A stretch of 64,000 nt of DNA from an uncultured Prevotella sp. (GTDB lineage: Bacteria; Bacteroidota; Bacteroidia; Bacteroidales; Bacteroidaceae): assembly GCF_946407605.1 (NCBI RefSeq), contig NZ_CAMJOS010000001.1:62001-126000 (forward strand). Direction: 5' to 3'. The notes under the pieces are model-generated. The model was not told the origin of the DNA. It was given only the letters and a program-made list of their open reading frames with translations, and did no database searches. Both the position numbers and the translations under genes were made by a program. Positions 13,146-23,218 of this stretch are shown in pieces; position 1 is the stretch's first letter, and the number at the start of each line of letters is the position of its first letter.

Positions 13146-14003
13146 CTAGAACGTGTAGTGTATATCACCTTCCCAGTCGGTGTCGACATCGATGGTGGAG
13201 GAGAGGGTCTGGGCGTTGGAGTCAGAGAAATAGGGACCGGAGAACCAGGAGATCTGGTTCTGGATCATGGGGATGTCGAACTCTTTCTCGTGGAGGATAT
13301 TCGTATTGGCATCATACGCTGTCACCGTGAGATGGATAGTGCCTGTGGTGTCGTGCAGGAACGTGTACAGGTCGAACTGTTTCTTGCCCGCAGAGGCACT
13401 GAACTCAAGCGTCTGGGTGCTGTTGACACTGCCAAAGCCCGTAGCTGCATTGAAGGCACCACTGCCGCCCTTATACTGGAAGCGTAAGGTGGATACGTTC
13501 TGAGGATAATCGTCGGTGATGACAAAACGACAGAGCGACACATTGCGATGAAGGGTCACAGAGAGGTTCTGAGTGGTATCGCCAATAGTCACCTCCTGAT
13601 AGTAATAGAAGGTATCGGTATAGCCTGTAGCATTGGTGAACTGAACCTTGGCGGGGTCAGTCATCGTGGGGTTACCACTGGCGCTATGACCCACGACCAA
13701 CACCTTATAGGTGCCCTTGGCGAGCTGGAAGGAGGCCTTGCCGAAATCGGCTTCGGCAGAGGTCTGGTTGACCTGCTTGACACGAGAGCCTTCCTCGTCG
13801 TAAACGGCAAAGTTCAGGCGTGTGCAGGCATCAGCAGCAGGGGTACGGGAGATGGCAGAGAAAGGCGTCTGCTCCAGTTGGAACACACTCACCACGAGAT
13901 TGGCCTCTGCGTCCTGCCCTTTCTTTCCGGCTTCGAACTCCGGTTTCTCACAGCCTAACAGGAGAAGGGCGAGAAGACAACAAGAAATGAGTTTTTTCAT
14001 CAC
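13146..14003 (-). CDS. FimB/Mfa2-like surface lipoprotein, last gene of the glycan locus
   Basis: 285 residues with a lipoprotein signal (LLALLLLGCEKPEFE, Cys at about 18, acidic residues after it). The layout matches the lipoprotein at 9688-10611: a first domain with RLNFAVYDEEGSRVKQV and LAKGTYKVLVVGHS, a second with LCRFVITDDYPQNVSTLRF, and the end DTDWEGDIHYTF, comparable to TDWGPGYEVTF there. It starts 6 bp after the beta-galactosidase stop and is thus the last gene of that operon, which suggests a surface role in glycan handling more than in fimbriae. Its stop codon touches a heptamer array. Confidence 0.5.
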   Translation of the reverse strand: MMKKLISCCLLALLLLGCEKPEFEAGKKGQDAEANLVVSVFQLEQTPFSAISRTPAADACTRLNFAVYDEEGSRVKQVNQTSAEADFGKASFQLAKGTYKVLVVGHSASGNPTMTDPAKVQFTNATGYTDTFYYYQEVTIGDTTQNLSVTLHRNVSLCRFVITDDYPQNVSTLRFQYKGGSGAFNAATGFGSVNSTQTLEFSASAGKKQFDLYTFLHDTTGTIHLTVTAYDANTNILHEKEFDIPMIQNQISWFSGPYFSDSNAQTLSSTIDVDTDWEGDIHYTF

Positions 14004-14009
14004 TGTATT

Positions 14010-17000
14010 TTACTTTAAGATTTTCTTTCCTTGCGAAAGATAGAGGCCCTTGGAAGGGTGAGACACCTGACGGCCCTGGAGGTCATAGACCACCAGGGAC
14101 TGGGAGGTTTTTAGTGTGGTCACAGGCTGAATGGCCGTGACATCAGCCTCAGCCTGGATGCCTACTTCAGCAGCAGAGGTCCATGCCTTGCCGTTGATCT
14201 CGCTCTTAGCCACGAACTTCAGGTAACGCGCCACCTTGGGGGTCCTGAGCTTAGCCACCTGCAGAGAGGTGGTGTTCTTGAACTCACCCGAAGCCACTGC
14301 CGTACCCCAGGTCTGACCATCGGTACTGAGATAGACCTCATAGGCCTTGACCATACCATTCTGAGAGCCATCCTGACGAGCCAGATAGGTAAAGGCTGTG
14401 ACCTTATAAAGGGCTGACATATCGACAATCAGGGTGTGTGGACACTGGGGCTCACTGCCCTGATACTCCGTGTGCCAGAACGTGTTGTTCTTGCCATCGA
14501 AGGCCAGCTTCGCCTCGTTGCCACTATGTTGGCTGTCAGCACTGACCAGTTTCCAGGCGCTCTTGTTGACATAATAGTCGAACTCATAGGTTGCCACAGG
14601 ACTGGGCAGCAGACCATCGGCTGTGCAATAGGTTTGGATGGTGCAGGCATCAACATGATTAATCAGCGTTGAGTATTTCTGATACTCGCCACCATCGATG
14701 CTGTAATAGATCTCAGCATTCTTGGTGGGAGTGGTCATCTTGATGCGACCATTGGACTGACGCTCAACCTGCACGTACGAGCACATGGGGAGCTCGTAAC
14801 GAGCGAGGGAAGATGTCTGATGTAAGATGGAAGATGTAAGAGGTCGGAGGAAGAAACGGAAAGAGGTGGGAGCCATGCGGAGCTCATAGCGCTCGAGGAC
14901 CTCAGGACCACAGCTGGCATTACCCAAGCCACGGGTAGCAGCATCGAGAGACACCACGGTGGTGTTACAGGTCTTGAACTGATAGGTGTGCTTAGAACGA
15001 TTACCACGATCGGTATAGTTATCCTCTGCACGGAAATGAACAGCAGAGGCTGCCATCTGGTCGGGGGCTACAAAGAGCATACCCGTGCCCTCATCATTGG
15101 TGACAGAGAGCCAACGCACCTCTTGTTTGGTGCCATGTTCCTGCGGCAGGATATAATCCTCGCGCTGGGCTGTCACTGTGCTCTGCCAGATACCAGGCAG
15201 ACAGGCTTCCTTACGGTCGCGATAGCTATCCCACGGACCACGACCAAACCATGCAAGCTGTTCCATGCCAGCGGGCATCTCCAAGCGGAAGCCCATCTTG
15301 GGGATGATAGCACCCTCGGTAGAGGGACGAATCATCGCGTTGACCATCAACGTACCATCAGCACACACCACAAAGCCCAGGGTGACTGCAAACGACACGC
15401 CATTCTTACCGGTATGGGTGCTGTTCATGGTGAGGGTCACCGTCTTCTTATCGTCAGCCGTCTGCACATCTGTGCCTGTGCCTTTGACGGTAAGTTTACG
15501 CAGGCCCATATTATCCCAGCTGCCACTCTGATGGCCATCATTATCGGTTGGCAAACGGAAGACATTGAGCAACAGGGGTTTGCTGACCAGCTGCACATCA
15601 TGATAGGTATAGCTGGAGAGGGTGCCCTGCGTCTTGCTGAACACCGCCTTGAACTGGCCATTGGAGATGGTTACTGAGGAAGTGTTCTCTGCGACCTCCA
15701 GGTTCTCGCAGCTGCTCAGGGCTGACAGGTCGTACATAGGCTTCTCGGCAGTCTGGATAGGGAGTTTCTCCTCGGCTACGATGTAGCCGGCTTCAGACCA
15801 GAGAGTGGGTTCTTTCTGAGAAGCTACGAAATGGAGGAAAAATTCTTTTTCAGGTGAAGGGTGAAGGGTGACAGGTGAAAGGTCGATAGTGATAGTTGTA
15901 CTATCATTGGGGGCGACCTCCTGATCGATGGGGACTGTGGCAAGGACGGTGCCTTCCTCATCCTCGATGGTATAACGCACATCATAGGTGGTGCTGGGCA
16001 GGAAAGCCATCTTGTTCTTATAGCGGAACTGATTGGTCTTGCCCTTGATGGCCTTAAACTCCAGGGGCTGATAGACCTTCTTGGTGTTATACGACTTAGC
16101 CGTGAGGCTCCAGTCGGGACGTACCAAACCATTGATGCAGAAGTTACCATCGTTGGGATTATCACCAAAGTCGCCACCATAGGCCCAATACTCCTGACCA
16201 GAAGAGGTCTTGGTGAGCAGACCCTGGTCCTTGAAGTCCCAGATGAACTCACCCGTGAGACAGGTATATTTCTCGTAGAGGTCAAACATATCGCGCACAT
16301 TACCCATGGAGTTGCCCATAGAGTGAGAGTTCTCGCACTGGATATGGGGGCGCTGACCACTCTTGCCCTGACGCTGTGAGCCTATCATATTGATATAGTC
16401 CCAGCTGCCATACATCGAAGAGGAGACATCAGCATAGTCGCTATTGCCCTCATAATGCGTCAGGCGCGTCTTATCGAGCGCCTTGATGGCCTGCGCCACA
16501 TATTTGAAGTTCTCGCCACCGCCACTCTCGTTGCCAAACGACCAGATGAAGATACAGGGGTGATTGCGCATCCAACGTACATGGTTCTCGGAACGCTCTA
16601 CCATGGCATTGCGGAAGAGCTGGACAGAGGAGAGCTTCTGATAGGCATGACACTCCACATCAGCCTCGGCCAGCACATAGAGGCCGTACTTATCGCAGAG
16701 ATCATAGAAGATAGGATCATTGGGATAGTGACTGGTGCGCACTGCATTGATATTGAGGCGCTTCATGGTCTTGATATCCTCTTCAATCTCAGCATCAGTG
16801 ATGGCACGACCATTCACAGGAGAAAAATCATGGCGGTTGACACCATGGAACACCATGCGCTTGCCATTGATAATCAGCGCACCATCGCTACGGATGCCCA
16901 CCTCACGGAAGCCCACCTTACCACCACGGATATCCTTGACATGGCCCTCGGCATCCTTGAGCGTCAGGATGAGATCGTAGAGATATGGAGATTCAGCGGA

Positions 17001-18020
17001 CCACAAATGTGGTGCGCTGACCTCCAAGGTGAAAGGTGAAAGGTGAGAGGTGAAAGGTGAGGATTCTGATTTGAGAGGTGAAAGGTGAGAGGTGAGAGGT
17101 GAGGTTTGAGAGGCGATAACTGTGGCGCCATCGAGGATTTTGGCCTCGAGGGTCATGCCATCAGTGATGGCACCCTCAATGGTGCACTGCACAGAGGCAG
17201 TGGCATTGACATACTGGTTATCGAGATCGGTAGTGAAGAAATAATCTCGGATCTGGACCTTGGGGGCTGCCCACAGGAAACAGTGACGCTGGATACCCGT
17301 GAGGCGCCAGTAGTCCTGACACTCAAGGAAAGAGCCACTGGTGAAGCGATAGACCTGGAGGGCCATGACGTTCTCGCCCACTGTGAGATAATCGGTAATA
17401 TTAAACTCGGCCGGCACATAAGAGTCCTCGCTATAGCCCACACGCTGTCCGTTGACCCAGAGATAGAAGCCATGCCCTACCCCATTGAAGCGCACATAGA
17501 CATCATGGTCGGTGAGCATCTCAGCAGACACGTTGAATGTCTTGCGATAGGTGCCTACCGGATTGGGCATGCTGCTGTTGTACTGGAACCAATCGGGGCG
17601 ACTGGCCATGACACTATACGTGGACTCGTTGAACGAGAAGGGATAGGCCACATTACAATAGAGGGGCTTATCCCATGACTTGTTGTGGTGCAAGCCCCAC
17701 ACCTGCCAGCTGCTGGGCACATCGATATCGGTCCAGGAGGCATCGTCATAGTCCTTGGCGCACATGGCTGCCGTGGCTTTTGTGGGTGTGTTGACCCAAT
17801 AGAACTTCCACACGCCATCGAGCGACTGATAGTATGGCGAGAGCTTAGGATTGTTCTGCTGTACATCAGCCTCGCTGGCCATGGGCAGTGCCACGGTGTG
17901 TGACACCTCACGATTGACACTGGTAATGGCAGGGTCGTCCCACTCCTTACCCGTTTGTGCATAAGTGGCACTGAGGGATGTCAGTGCCACTATGCCAAGA
18001 ATATTTCTTCTTAGATTCAT
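14010..18020 (-). CDS. GH2 beta-galactosidase, multidomain, secreted, with three repeat-derived inserts
   Basis: 1336 residues with a signal peptide ending near SATYAQ. The N-terminal GH2 sugar-binding domain is at about 50-250 (DVPSSWQVWG) and the Ig-like domain follows. The TIM barrel has the acid/base Glu498 in WSFGNES and the nucleophile Glu563 in CENSHSMGN. A late beta-sandwich (to about 1055) follows, then a chitobiase-like segment (about 1085-1150), an F5/8-type (CBM32-like) domain (about 1155-1295) and a C-terminal tail VVYDLQGRQVS...GKKILK resembling a type IX secretion sorting domain. Stretches at 305-331, 713-724 and 1060-1074 are encoded by heptamer repeats and sit between domains. 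The enzyme would remove beta-galactosyl residues for the locus. Confidence 0.88.
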   Translation of the reverse strand: MNLRRNILGIVALTSLSATYAQTGKEWDDPAITSVNREVSHTVALPMASEADVQQNNPKLSPYYQSLDGVWKFYWVNTPTKATAAMCAKDYDDASWTDIDVPSSWQVWGLHHNKSWDKPLYCNVAYPFSFNESTYSVMASRPDWFQYNSSMPNPVGTYRKTFNVSAEMLTDHDVYVRFNGVGHGFYLWVNGQRVGYSEDSYVPAEFNITDYLTVGENVMALQVYRFTSGSFLECQDYWRLTGIQRHCFLWAAPKVQIRDYFFTTDLDNQYVNATASVQCTIEGAITDGMTLEAKILDGATVIASQTSPLTSHLSPLKSESSPFTSHLSPFTLEVSAPHLWSAESPYLYDLILTLKDAEGHVKDIRGGKVGFREVGIRSDGALIINGKRMVFHGVNRHDFSPVNGRAITDAEIEEDIKTMKRLNINAVRTSHYPNDPIFYDLCDKYGLYVLAEADVECHAYQKLSSVQLFRNAMVERSENHVRWMRNHPCIFIWSFGNESGGGENFKYVAQAIKALDKTRLTHYEGNSDYADVSSSMYGSWDYINMIGSQRQGKSGQRPHIQCENSHSMGNSMGNVRDMFDLYEKYTCLTGEFIWDFKDQGLLTKTSSGQEYWAYGGDFGDNPNDGNFCINGLVRPDWSLTAKSYNTKKVYQPLEFKAIKGKTNQFRYKNKMAFLPSTTYDVRYTIEDEEGTVLATVPIDQEVAPNDSTTITIDLSPVTLHPSPEKEFFLHFVASQKEPTLWSEAGYIVAEEKLPIQTAEKPMYDLSALSSCENLEVAENTSSVTISNGQFKAVFSKTQGTLSSYTYHDVQLVSKPLLLNVFRLPTDNDGHQSGSWDNMGLRKLTVKGTGTDVQTADDKKTVTLTMNSTHTGKNGVSFAVTLGFVVCADGTLMVNAMIRPSTEGAIIPKMGFRLEMPAGMEQLAWFGRGPWDSYRDRKEACLPGIWQSTVTAQREDYILPQEHGTKQEVRWLSVTNDEGTGMLFVAPDQMAASAVHFRAEDNYTDRGNRSKHTYQFKTCNTTVVSLDAATRGLGNASCGPEVLERYELRMAPTSFRFFLRPLTSSILHQTSSLARYELPMCSYVQVERQSNGRIKMTTPTKNAEIYYSIDGGEYQKYSTLINHVDACTIQTYCTADGLLPSPVATYEFDYYVNKSAWKLVSADSQHSGNEAKLAFDGKNNTFWHTEYQGSEPQCPHTLIVDMSALYKVTAFTYLARQDGSQNGMVKAYEVYLSTDGQTWGTAVASGEFKNTTSLQVAKLRTPKVARYLKFVAKSEINGKAWTSAAEVGIQAEADVTAIQPVTTLKTSQSLVVYDLQGRQVSHPSKGLYLSQGKKILK
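14805..14850. repeat. Heptamer-type repeat inside the beta-galactosidase gene (third insert)
   Basis: GAAGATGTCTGATGTAAG and GATGGAAGATGTAAGAGG words, as in the intergenic runs. On the coding strand they read stop-free and give about residues 1060-1074 (LTSSILHQTSS). Confidence 0.7.
15853..15883. repeat. Heptamer repeat inside the beta-galactosidase gene (second insert)
   Basis: Four heptamer units of the GGTGAAG/GGTGACA/GGTGAAA type, antisense to the gene, encode about residues 713-724 (LSPVTLHPSPEK). Confidence 0.75.
17028..17110. repeat. Heptamer repeat inside the beta-galactosidase gene (first insert)
   Basis: About 83 bp of GGTGAAA/GGTGAGA units with a short interruption, antisense to the gene, encode about residues 305-331 (rich in SP, SHLSP and SPFT). 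The flanking segments VIAS and LEVSAPHLW read as the ordinary GH2 domain. Confidence 0.8.
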
Positions 18021-18031
18021 GCGTTGCGGTA

Positions 18032-19858
18032 TTATTTAAACGGCAAGTACCAGTTCTTCTTGTCTGTCAGGTCCTTCTTAGGGTTCTTGTAAGCCAGCTT
18101 ACGGGCCAGCCAACGTGAACCGAAGTCAGCACCATAGAGGCCAGCCTCGTTCTTATGGAGCGCCATACGAGTGAGGTCACCAAAACGATTGCCTTCGAAG
18201 GCCAGCTCGAGGGCCATCTCATCACAGATGATATCCTCCATGGCATTGATGGTATCGTTGAGATTGCCTGTGGGCGTGATGCCAAAGGCCGTCTTGAACT
18301 CGTTGAGCTTCACAGTGACCAGAGAGTCCATCTGATAAGGTGAGAAAGCACCCTGGGTGTAGTTGGTACCACGGCTGTGGATACCCCAGTTGTTGTCGAA
18401 GACAGCACTGTTCTCGGTGGACAGGAAGGGCACCTTGGTGGTGAGGAACTCGAGCGTTCCCATACGACCATCGTAGTTGCTGGGATGGAAATAGTTATAC
18501 GTGGCTGCAGGGTCATCCTTGATACCATCCTTCAGGATGGCAAAGGCAGCCTCAGGCTGTTCCATACGGTTCAGGGCCTCTGCCAGACGCAGATAGATAG
18601 TGGCTGTGCGATAGATGGGCACGTTGGCACTGAAGAACTTGGTCATGACAGAGAAGATAGAGTCTTCCTTGGAGACCTGCTTCATGGTGACATACTGGCG
18701 CATATCGCCCAGCTCCAGCGTCTTCACGATATCTGTTGCCGTGCTTGGCATGTAATACCACAGCTGCTGTTTGTTGAGCTGGGTATAGGTCTTAGAGGCA
18801 TCAATCTGACGTTCTACGAGATAACGATCATTCGTTGATGTCACATTGGTGTTGTAGAAGTCATAACCGAAATAACGAGGCAGCTCTGTGACCTCACCAC
18901 GGAACTTATTAGAAGCCAGGGGGATGTAGGTCACGATATCCTGCGGGCTGGACATGCTGAAGATGTTGCTCCAGTCGAAGCGGCTCTCGTCATTGGCATT
19001 ACGGTATAACTCAATATCCTTGGGCAGTGTCTCCCTGTCAATCTGACTGAAGTCACCAGGATAGAGATAAGCCTGATGGATGACCAGCTTGTTCATCAAG
19101 ATATAGTTGAAGTAATACTGGGCAGCAAGGGCATACTGATGGGTCTCGAGGAACAGGTCGCCCAGCACTGCATCGACAGGCAGCATAGCCTTGGATGAGT
19201 TGATGGTCTTACCCTTACCATCATCGATATTGCCATAGGCAGGCACAGGTGTGCCACTGTACTTCATCATCTCGGGAGACAGCTCATCGCAGATGCCCTG
19301 GAGGTCCTTGGTGGGCAGGTTACGATTAGCATCGCCAATGCTCACCAGCGGGTCGGTATAGAAAGGTACCTCGCCATAGGTCTTGGCCAACTGCATATAA
19401 GCCCAGGCACGTACTGCCAGCGCCTCCACATACTCGGGGATGGCCACCTTACGGCTACCAGTGAGCAGTGTGGTGTCACGATGGGCAATGTAGTAGTTAC
19501 AGTTGTTGATGACACGGTAGTACAGATAGGCCGAGTCGTACTTGTTGGTGACATCAGCTGAGAAGTCAGCCAAGTCGAGCAGGTCGGCCTCTGTATAGGC
19601 ATTGGTAGCCACCAGGTCGCCTCGCATCTCACCAGTGAGCACATACTGGTCGGCAGCCTGCTGTAAGCCCTTGAGGATGCCCAACGTATAGAACATAGAG
19701 TCGGTCTTCTGGTCGAGAGCAGGGTCAAAGATCTGACGGTCAGACTCTGTCTCGAACATATCCTCACAACTACTTAGCAAAGGTAAAAGGGTAAAAAGGC
19801 AAAGAGGTAAAAGCAACTTCACCAAACCCTTCTCCTTATTGAAAATGAATGTATTCAT
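18032..19858 (-). CDS. SusD/RagB-family surface glycan-binding lipoprotein (second pair)
   Basis: 608 residues with a lipoprotein signal (LLPLLSSCEDMFE). The N-terminal TPR-like helices include VRAWAYMQLAKTYGEVPFYTDPL, a hallmark SusD stretch, and the C-terminal part has ICDEMALELAFEGNRFGDLTRMALHKN, another family signature. SusD proteins sit as lids on SusC channels and bind glycan at the cell surface. The gene follows the SusC gene by 35 bp and precedes the beta-galactosidase by 11 bp. It looks complete. Confidence 0.9.
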   Translation of the reverse strand: MNTFIFNKEKGLVKLLLPLCLFTLLPLLSSCEDMFETESDRQIFDPALDQKTDSMFYTLGILKGLQQAADQYVLTGEMRGDLVATNAYTEADLLDLADFSADVTNKYDSAYLYYRVINNCNYYIAHRDTTLLTGSRKVAIPEYVEALAVRAWAYMQLAKTYGEVPFYTDPLVSIGDANRNLPTKDLQGICDELSPEMMKYSGTPVPAYGNIDDGKGKTINSSKAMLPVDAVLGDLFLETHQYALAAQYYFNYILMNKLVIHQAYLYPGDFSQIDRETLPKDIELYRNANDESRFDWSNIFSMSSPQDIVTYIPLASNKFRGEVTELPRYFGYDFYNTNVTSTNDRYLVERQIDASKTYTQLNKQQLWYYMPSTATDIVKTLELGDMRQYVTMKQVSKEDSIFSVMTKFFSANVPIYRTATIYLRLAEALNRMEQPEAAFAILKDGIKDDPAATYNYFHPSNYDGRMGTLEFLTTKVPFLSTENSAVFDNNWGIHSRGTNYTQGAFSPYQMDSLVTVKLNEFKTAFGITPTGNLNDTINAMEDIICDEMALELAFEGNRFGDLTRMALHKNEAGLYGADFGSRWLARKLAYKNPKKDLTDKKNWYLPFK

Positions 19859-19893
19859 AAGTTTTTCTGTTTTTACTTTTTACTGTTTTACCT

Positions 19894-22800
19894 TTACAAG
19901 TTAATTCTCATGCCAAGGGTGAAAGCACGTCCCTGAGCCACATTGCCAGCATCGATGCCCTGATAGAGCACAGCATTGTTGACAGAGAACTCAGGATCGC
20001 TACCCAGATAACGGGTCACGGTGAAGAGGTTATTAGCCTCAGCCCATACGGAGAGACCCTGCAGCCAGTCGAACTGTACAGGCACCTTATAGCTGAGACG
20101 GAGGGTCTTCAGACGAATATAAGAGCCATCCTCGATCCAACGGTCGCTGAAGCGACTGTTGCCCATGGGATCACCATAGGTAGCACGAGGCACCTCAGTC
20201 TGCTGTCCCTCAGCACGCCAGCGGTTGGTCATCGTGGTGGACTGGTTATAGAAGTTTTTACCACCCTCGAGGATGCTACGCTGATAGTTGTACACATCAT
20301 TACCCAGCGAGTAGTTGATGCCCATGTAGAGCGACAGGTTCTTCCAGGTGATATTAGCGAAGATATTACCATAGATATCGGGGTTAGGATCACCGATGAT
20401 GGTCTTATCAGCCTCGGAGATCATGCCATCGCCATTGAGGTCATCGAACCACACATCACCAGCCTTGAAGTACTGGTTGGTCTTGGTCTCATCCTTCAGA
20501 TAGAGATAACCCTCAGGATTCTCAGCTGTGACAATACCCACACGGGCTGCAGCATCATTGCTGAACACGCCCTTGGTGCGATAGCCATAGAACACGCCCA
20601 GAGGCTGTCCTACGATGGTAGCGATATTGTCGGTGCCATAGATAGAAGAGGTATAGCCCTGAGCTGACTGCTGACCACCCACATAGATAAGGTTATCGTT
20701 AGGCAGCGACTTCACCTCGTTGACATAATGGCCCATAGAAGCACCTACCTCCACCTGCAGTGACTTAGCCACGATGGGCTTGCCAGTGACAGACAGCTCG
20801 AAACCAGTGTTGGTGAGTGAGCCACCATTGCTCCAGTAGGTGTTGATACCTGCCACAGGATTATCGAAGTTCTTCAGGGTGAGCAGGTTATTGGTGCGAT
20901 GGTGATAATAGTCGAAGTCAACACCCAGGCGGTTGTTGAGGAAATAAGCCTTGAAGCCCACGTTCAGCTTACGAGTCTGCTCCCAGGTGATCTCCTCATT
21001 ACCAATATTATTGAGCTGGGCAGCAGAAGCCTTCCACAGGTACTTACCTACACCAAACGAGGTACGGGCAGCATAGTTGCTGATATCATCGTTACCGCTG
21101 AGATCCCAGCCAGCACGCAACAGCAGGTAGTTGATGCCCTTGGTCTTGGGGAACCAGCACTCGTTAGTGATGGCCCATCCCAGCTGTACGCTGGGGAAGA
21201 GTCCCCACTTCACGCCACCAATCTTGATGCCATCAGCCTCCTTACCAAAGCGGCTGCTGCTCTCCACGGCCAGTGAAGCCTCAACGAAATAACGATTGCG
21301 GTAGTTATAGTCAACGTTGGCATACCATGTGAGGCTGCGCCACTCGTCGTTAGCACCTGTGGCACCATAGAAGTCCATATTGGTGCTCAGGTTAGGCGTC
21401 TGGTCATTACCAGCGCTGGAGTACATTCCATCAGGCTGGTTGTCATCGAAGGCAAACGACAGGAAGCGTGCACCTACGAAGGCGTTCACATAATGCTCGC
21501 CCATCTGTTTCTCCCACTGCAGACGCGTATCACTGCTGATGCTGGTCTCCTTGGAGAACATAGACACGACCTTGTTCTGTACCCTACCGATACCATCGAT
21601 GAGGAAGGTGGGCATGCCATCCTTCGGACGATAATAACGCTGAGAGATACGATCAAGCGTATAGCTGAAGGTCTCGGTGAGCGTCAGCTGGCGATTGATC
21701 TCATAACGTGGTGCGATAACTGCATTGAAATGTGTAGACTCCATACGGTTCTTGTTGATGGCGCTACCATTGGCGAGCAGTGCCGTGGGGTTACCCAGGC
21801 TGAGGTTCTCGTCGAGCATGGTCAGGAAGTCATCAGCATCAGACAGCGTTGAAGAGAAGCTACGTGCCACATTATTATAGGTATAAGGATTCAGGATAGG
21901 AGACTTGATCAGCGCCAGGAATGTGGGTGATGACACAGGACCTGCTGTGAGATCCTCAGGAGCACCATTGTCGAACACATCACGATTGATCTTGGTGTAA
22001 GACATATCGAAACGTGTGGACAGCTTATCGAGGATGCTGATATCCGTGTTGAAACGCACATTCAAACGGTTGAAGCCATTATCCTTGGCAGTGCTCTGAC
22101 CATCGGTATAACCCAGTGAGAGGTTGTACATACCGATATTATCACCACCCTGCACATTGATGTTGTAGTTCTGCGTCATGGCAGTGCGATAGACCTCCTT
22201 GGTCCAGTCGGTATCATTATGGTACATGCCATAGTAATACTTCGTAGGATCATCGATGAGGAACTTAAAGGTGGTGGGGTCTGTGAACTGACTGATGGTG
22301 GGATAGGTTCCCAGCATCTCAGAAGCATAGAGACGATACTCTGCTGCATTCATCAGACTGGGCAGGCGAGGCTGCAAAGAGACACCCACACCCACGTTAG
22401 CATCGATACGGGTGGCCATAGAGTGACCACGTTTGGTATCGATGAGGATGACACCATTACCACCCTTGGCACCATAGAGTGCCGTGGCATTCTTCAATAC
22501 CGTGACCTTCTCGATATCCTCGGGGTTGATGTTCAACAGCAGGTTGGCATAGTCGCCATCATGCAGAGCAGCACGTGTCTGCTGCATATCCTGGACAACA
22601 CCATCGACAACAATCAACGGCTGTGCATTGGCTGTCAGAGAGTTAAGACCACGGATGAACATGGCAGTGCCATAGCCAGGACCACCAGAACGTGTGATGG
22701 CACGCACATCGGCACCAAGGACACCCTCGATATCGGTCTCGATGGTCTGTGATGTGGTGTTAGGCAGGCTCTGAGAAGCCTGAGCGGTGATATCCGTCTG

Positions 22801-23205
22801 GTCGGTGTACATAGGACGATAACTGTCGGGCAGCATCTCAATACGTAATACACGTCCTGCAGGACCGATACCCACCTGCTGGCTGAGATACTCTGGGGTG
22901 TGGACATAGAGTGCCGTGGTGAAGGTGGGCACCTTGATCACGAACTCACCATTATCGTCGGTCATGGCGGTATAGTTGGCATTACCCAGGGCCCTGACCA
23001 TGATACCAGCCAACGGGGTCTTCGTGGCAGCATCCACACAGATACCCTTTACCTCCATGGTGGGATAGGTGGGCAATACTACTTTCTTTTCCTTTTTCAC
23101 TACCGGTGTCTCTTCTTCAGTCATGTCCTCATCGTCTTGAGCGAAGACAGGCATGGCAGTAAAAAGACCTAAAAGAGACAGGAATAAAATATTGTATCTT
23201 TTCAT
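19894..23205 (-). CDS. SusC/RagA-family TonB-dependent transporter (second pair)
   Basis: 1103 residues with a signal peptide (ending VFAQ). An unusual acidic/basic stretch (DDEDMTEEETPVVKKEKK) comes first, then a carboxypeptidase-regulatory-like domain (about 50-130). The plug domain has GPGYGTAMFIRGLNSLTANAQPL and KVTVLKNATALYGAKGGNGVILI. A 22-strand-type barrel ends in AFTLGMRINL. SusC channels import oligosaccharides using TonB. The gene is 13 bp downstream of a fasciclin lipoprotein gene and is paired with the SusD gene that follows. Confidence 0.9.
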   Translation of the reverse strand: MKRYNILFLSLLGLFTAMPVFAQDDEDMTEEETPVVKKEKKVVLPTYPTMEVKGICVDAATKTPLAGIMVRALGNANYTAMTDDNGEFVIKVPTFTTALYVHTPEYLSQQVGIGPAGRVLRIEMLPDSYRPMYTDQTDITAQASQSLPNTTSQTIETDIEGVLGADVRAITRSGGPGYGTAMFIRGLNSLTANAQPLIVVDGVVQDMQQTRAALHDGDYANLLLNINPEDIEKVTVLKNATALYGAKGGNGVILIDTKRGHSMATRIDANVGVGVSLQPRLPSLMNAAEYRLYASEMLGTYPTISQFTDPTTFKFLIDDPTKYYYGMYHNDTDWTKEVYRTAMTQNYNINVQGGDNIGMYNLSLGYTDGQSTAKDNGFNRLNVRFNTDISILDKLSTRFDMSYTKINRDVFDNGAPEDLTAGPVSSPTFLALIKSPILNPYTYNNVARSFSSTLSDADDFLTMLDENLSLGNPTALLANGSAINKNRMESTHFNAVIAPRYEINRQLTLTETFSYTLDRISQRYYRPKDGMPTFLIDGIGRVQNKVVSMFSKETSISSDTRLQWEKQMGEHYVNAFVGARFLSFAFDDNQPDGMYSSAGNDQTPNLSTNMDFYGATGANDEWRSLTWYANVDYNYRNRYFVEASLAVESSSRFGKEADGIKIGGVKWGLFPSVQLGWAITNECWFPKTKGINYLLLRAGWDLSGNDDISNYAARTSFGVGKYLWKASAAQLNNIGNEEITWEQTRKLNVGFKAYFLNNRLGVDFDYYHHRTNNLLTLKNFDNPVAGINTYWSNGGSLTNTGFELSVTGKPIVAKSLQVEVGASMGHYVNEVKSLPNDNLIYVGGQQSAQGYTSSIYGTDNIATIVGQPLGVFYGYRTKGVFSNDAAARVGIVTAENPEGYLYLKDETKTNQYFKAGDVWFDDLNGDGMISEADKTIIGDPNPDIYGNIFANITWKNLSLYMGINYSLGNDVYNYQRSILEGGKNFYNQSTTMTNRWRAEGQQTEVPRATYGDPMGNSRFSDRWIEDGSYIRLKTLRLSYKVPVQFDWLQGLSVWAEANNLFTVTRYLGSDPEFSVNNAVLYQGIDAGNVAQGRAFTLGMRINL

Positions 23206-23218
23206 AACTCAATCTGTT

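Noticed and set aside
9688..14003. A fimbrial gene cluster
   Set aside because: Only two FimB/Mfa2-like lipoproteins were found, without shaft or tip genes, and one is the last gene of a glycan operon.
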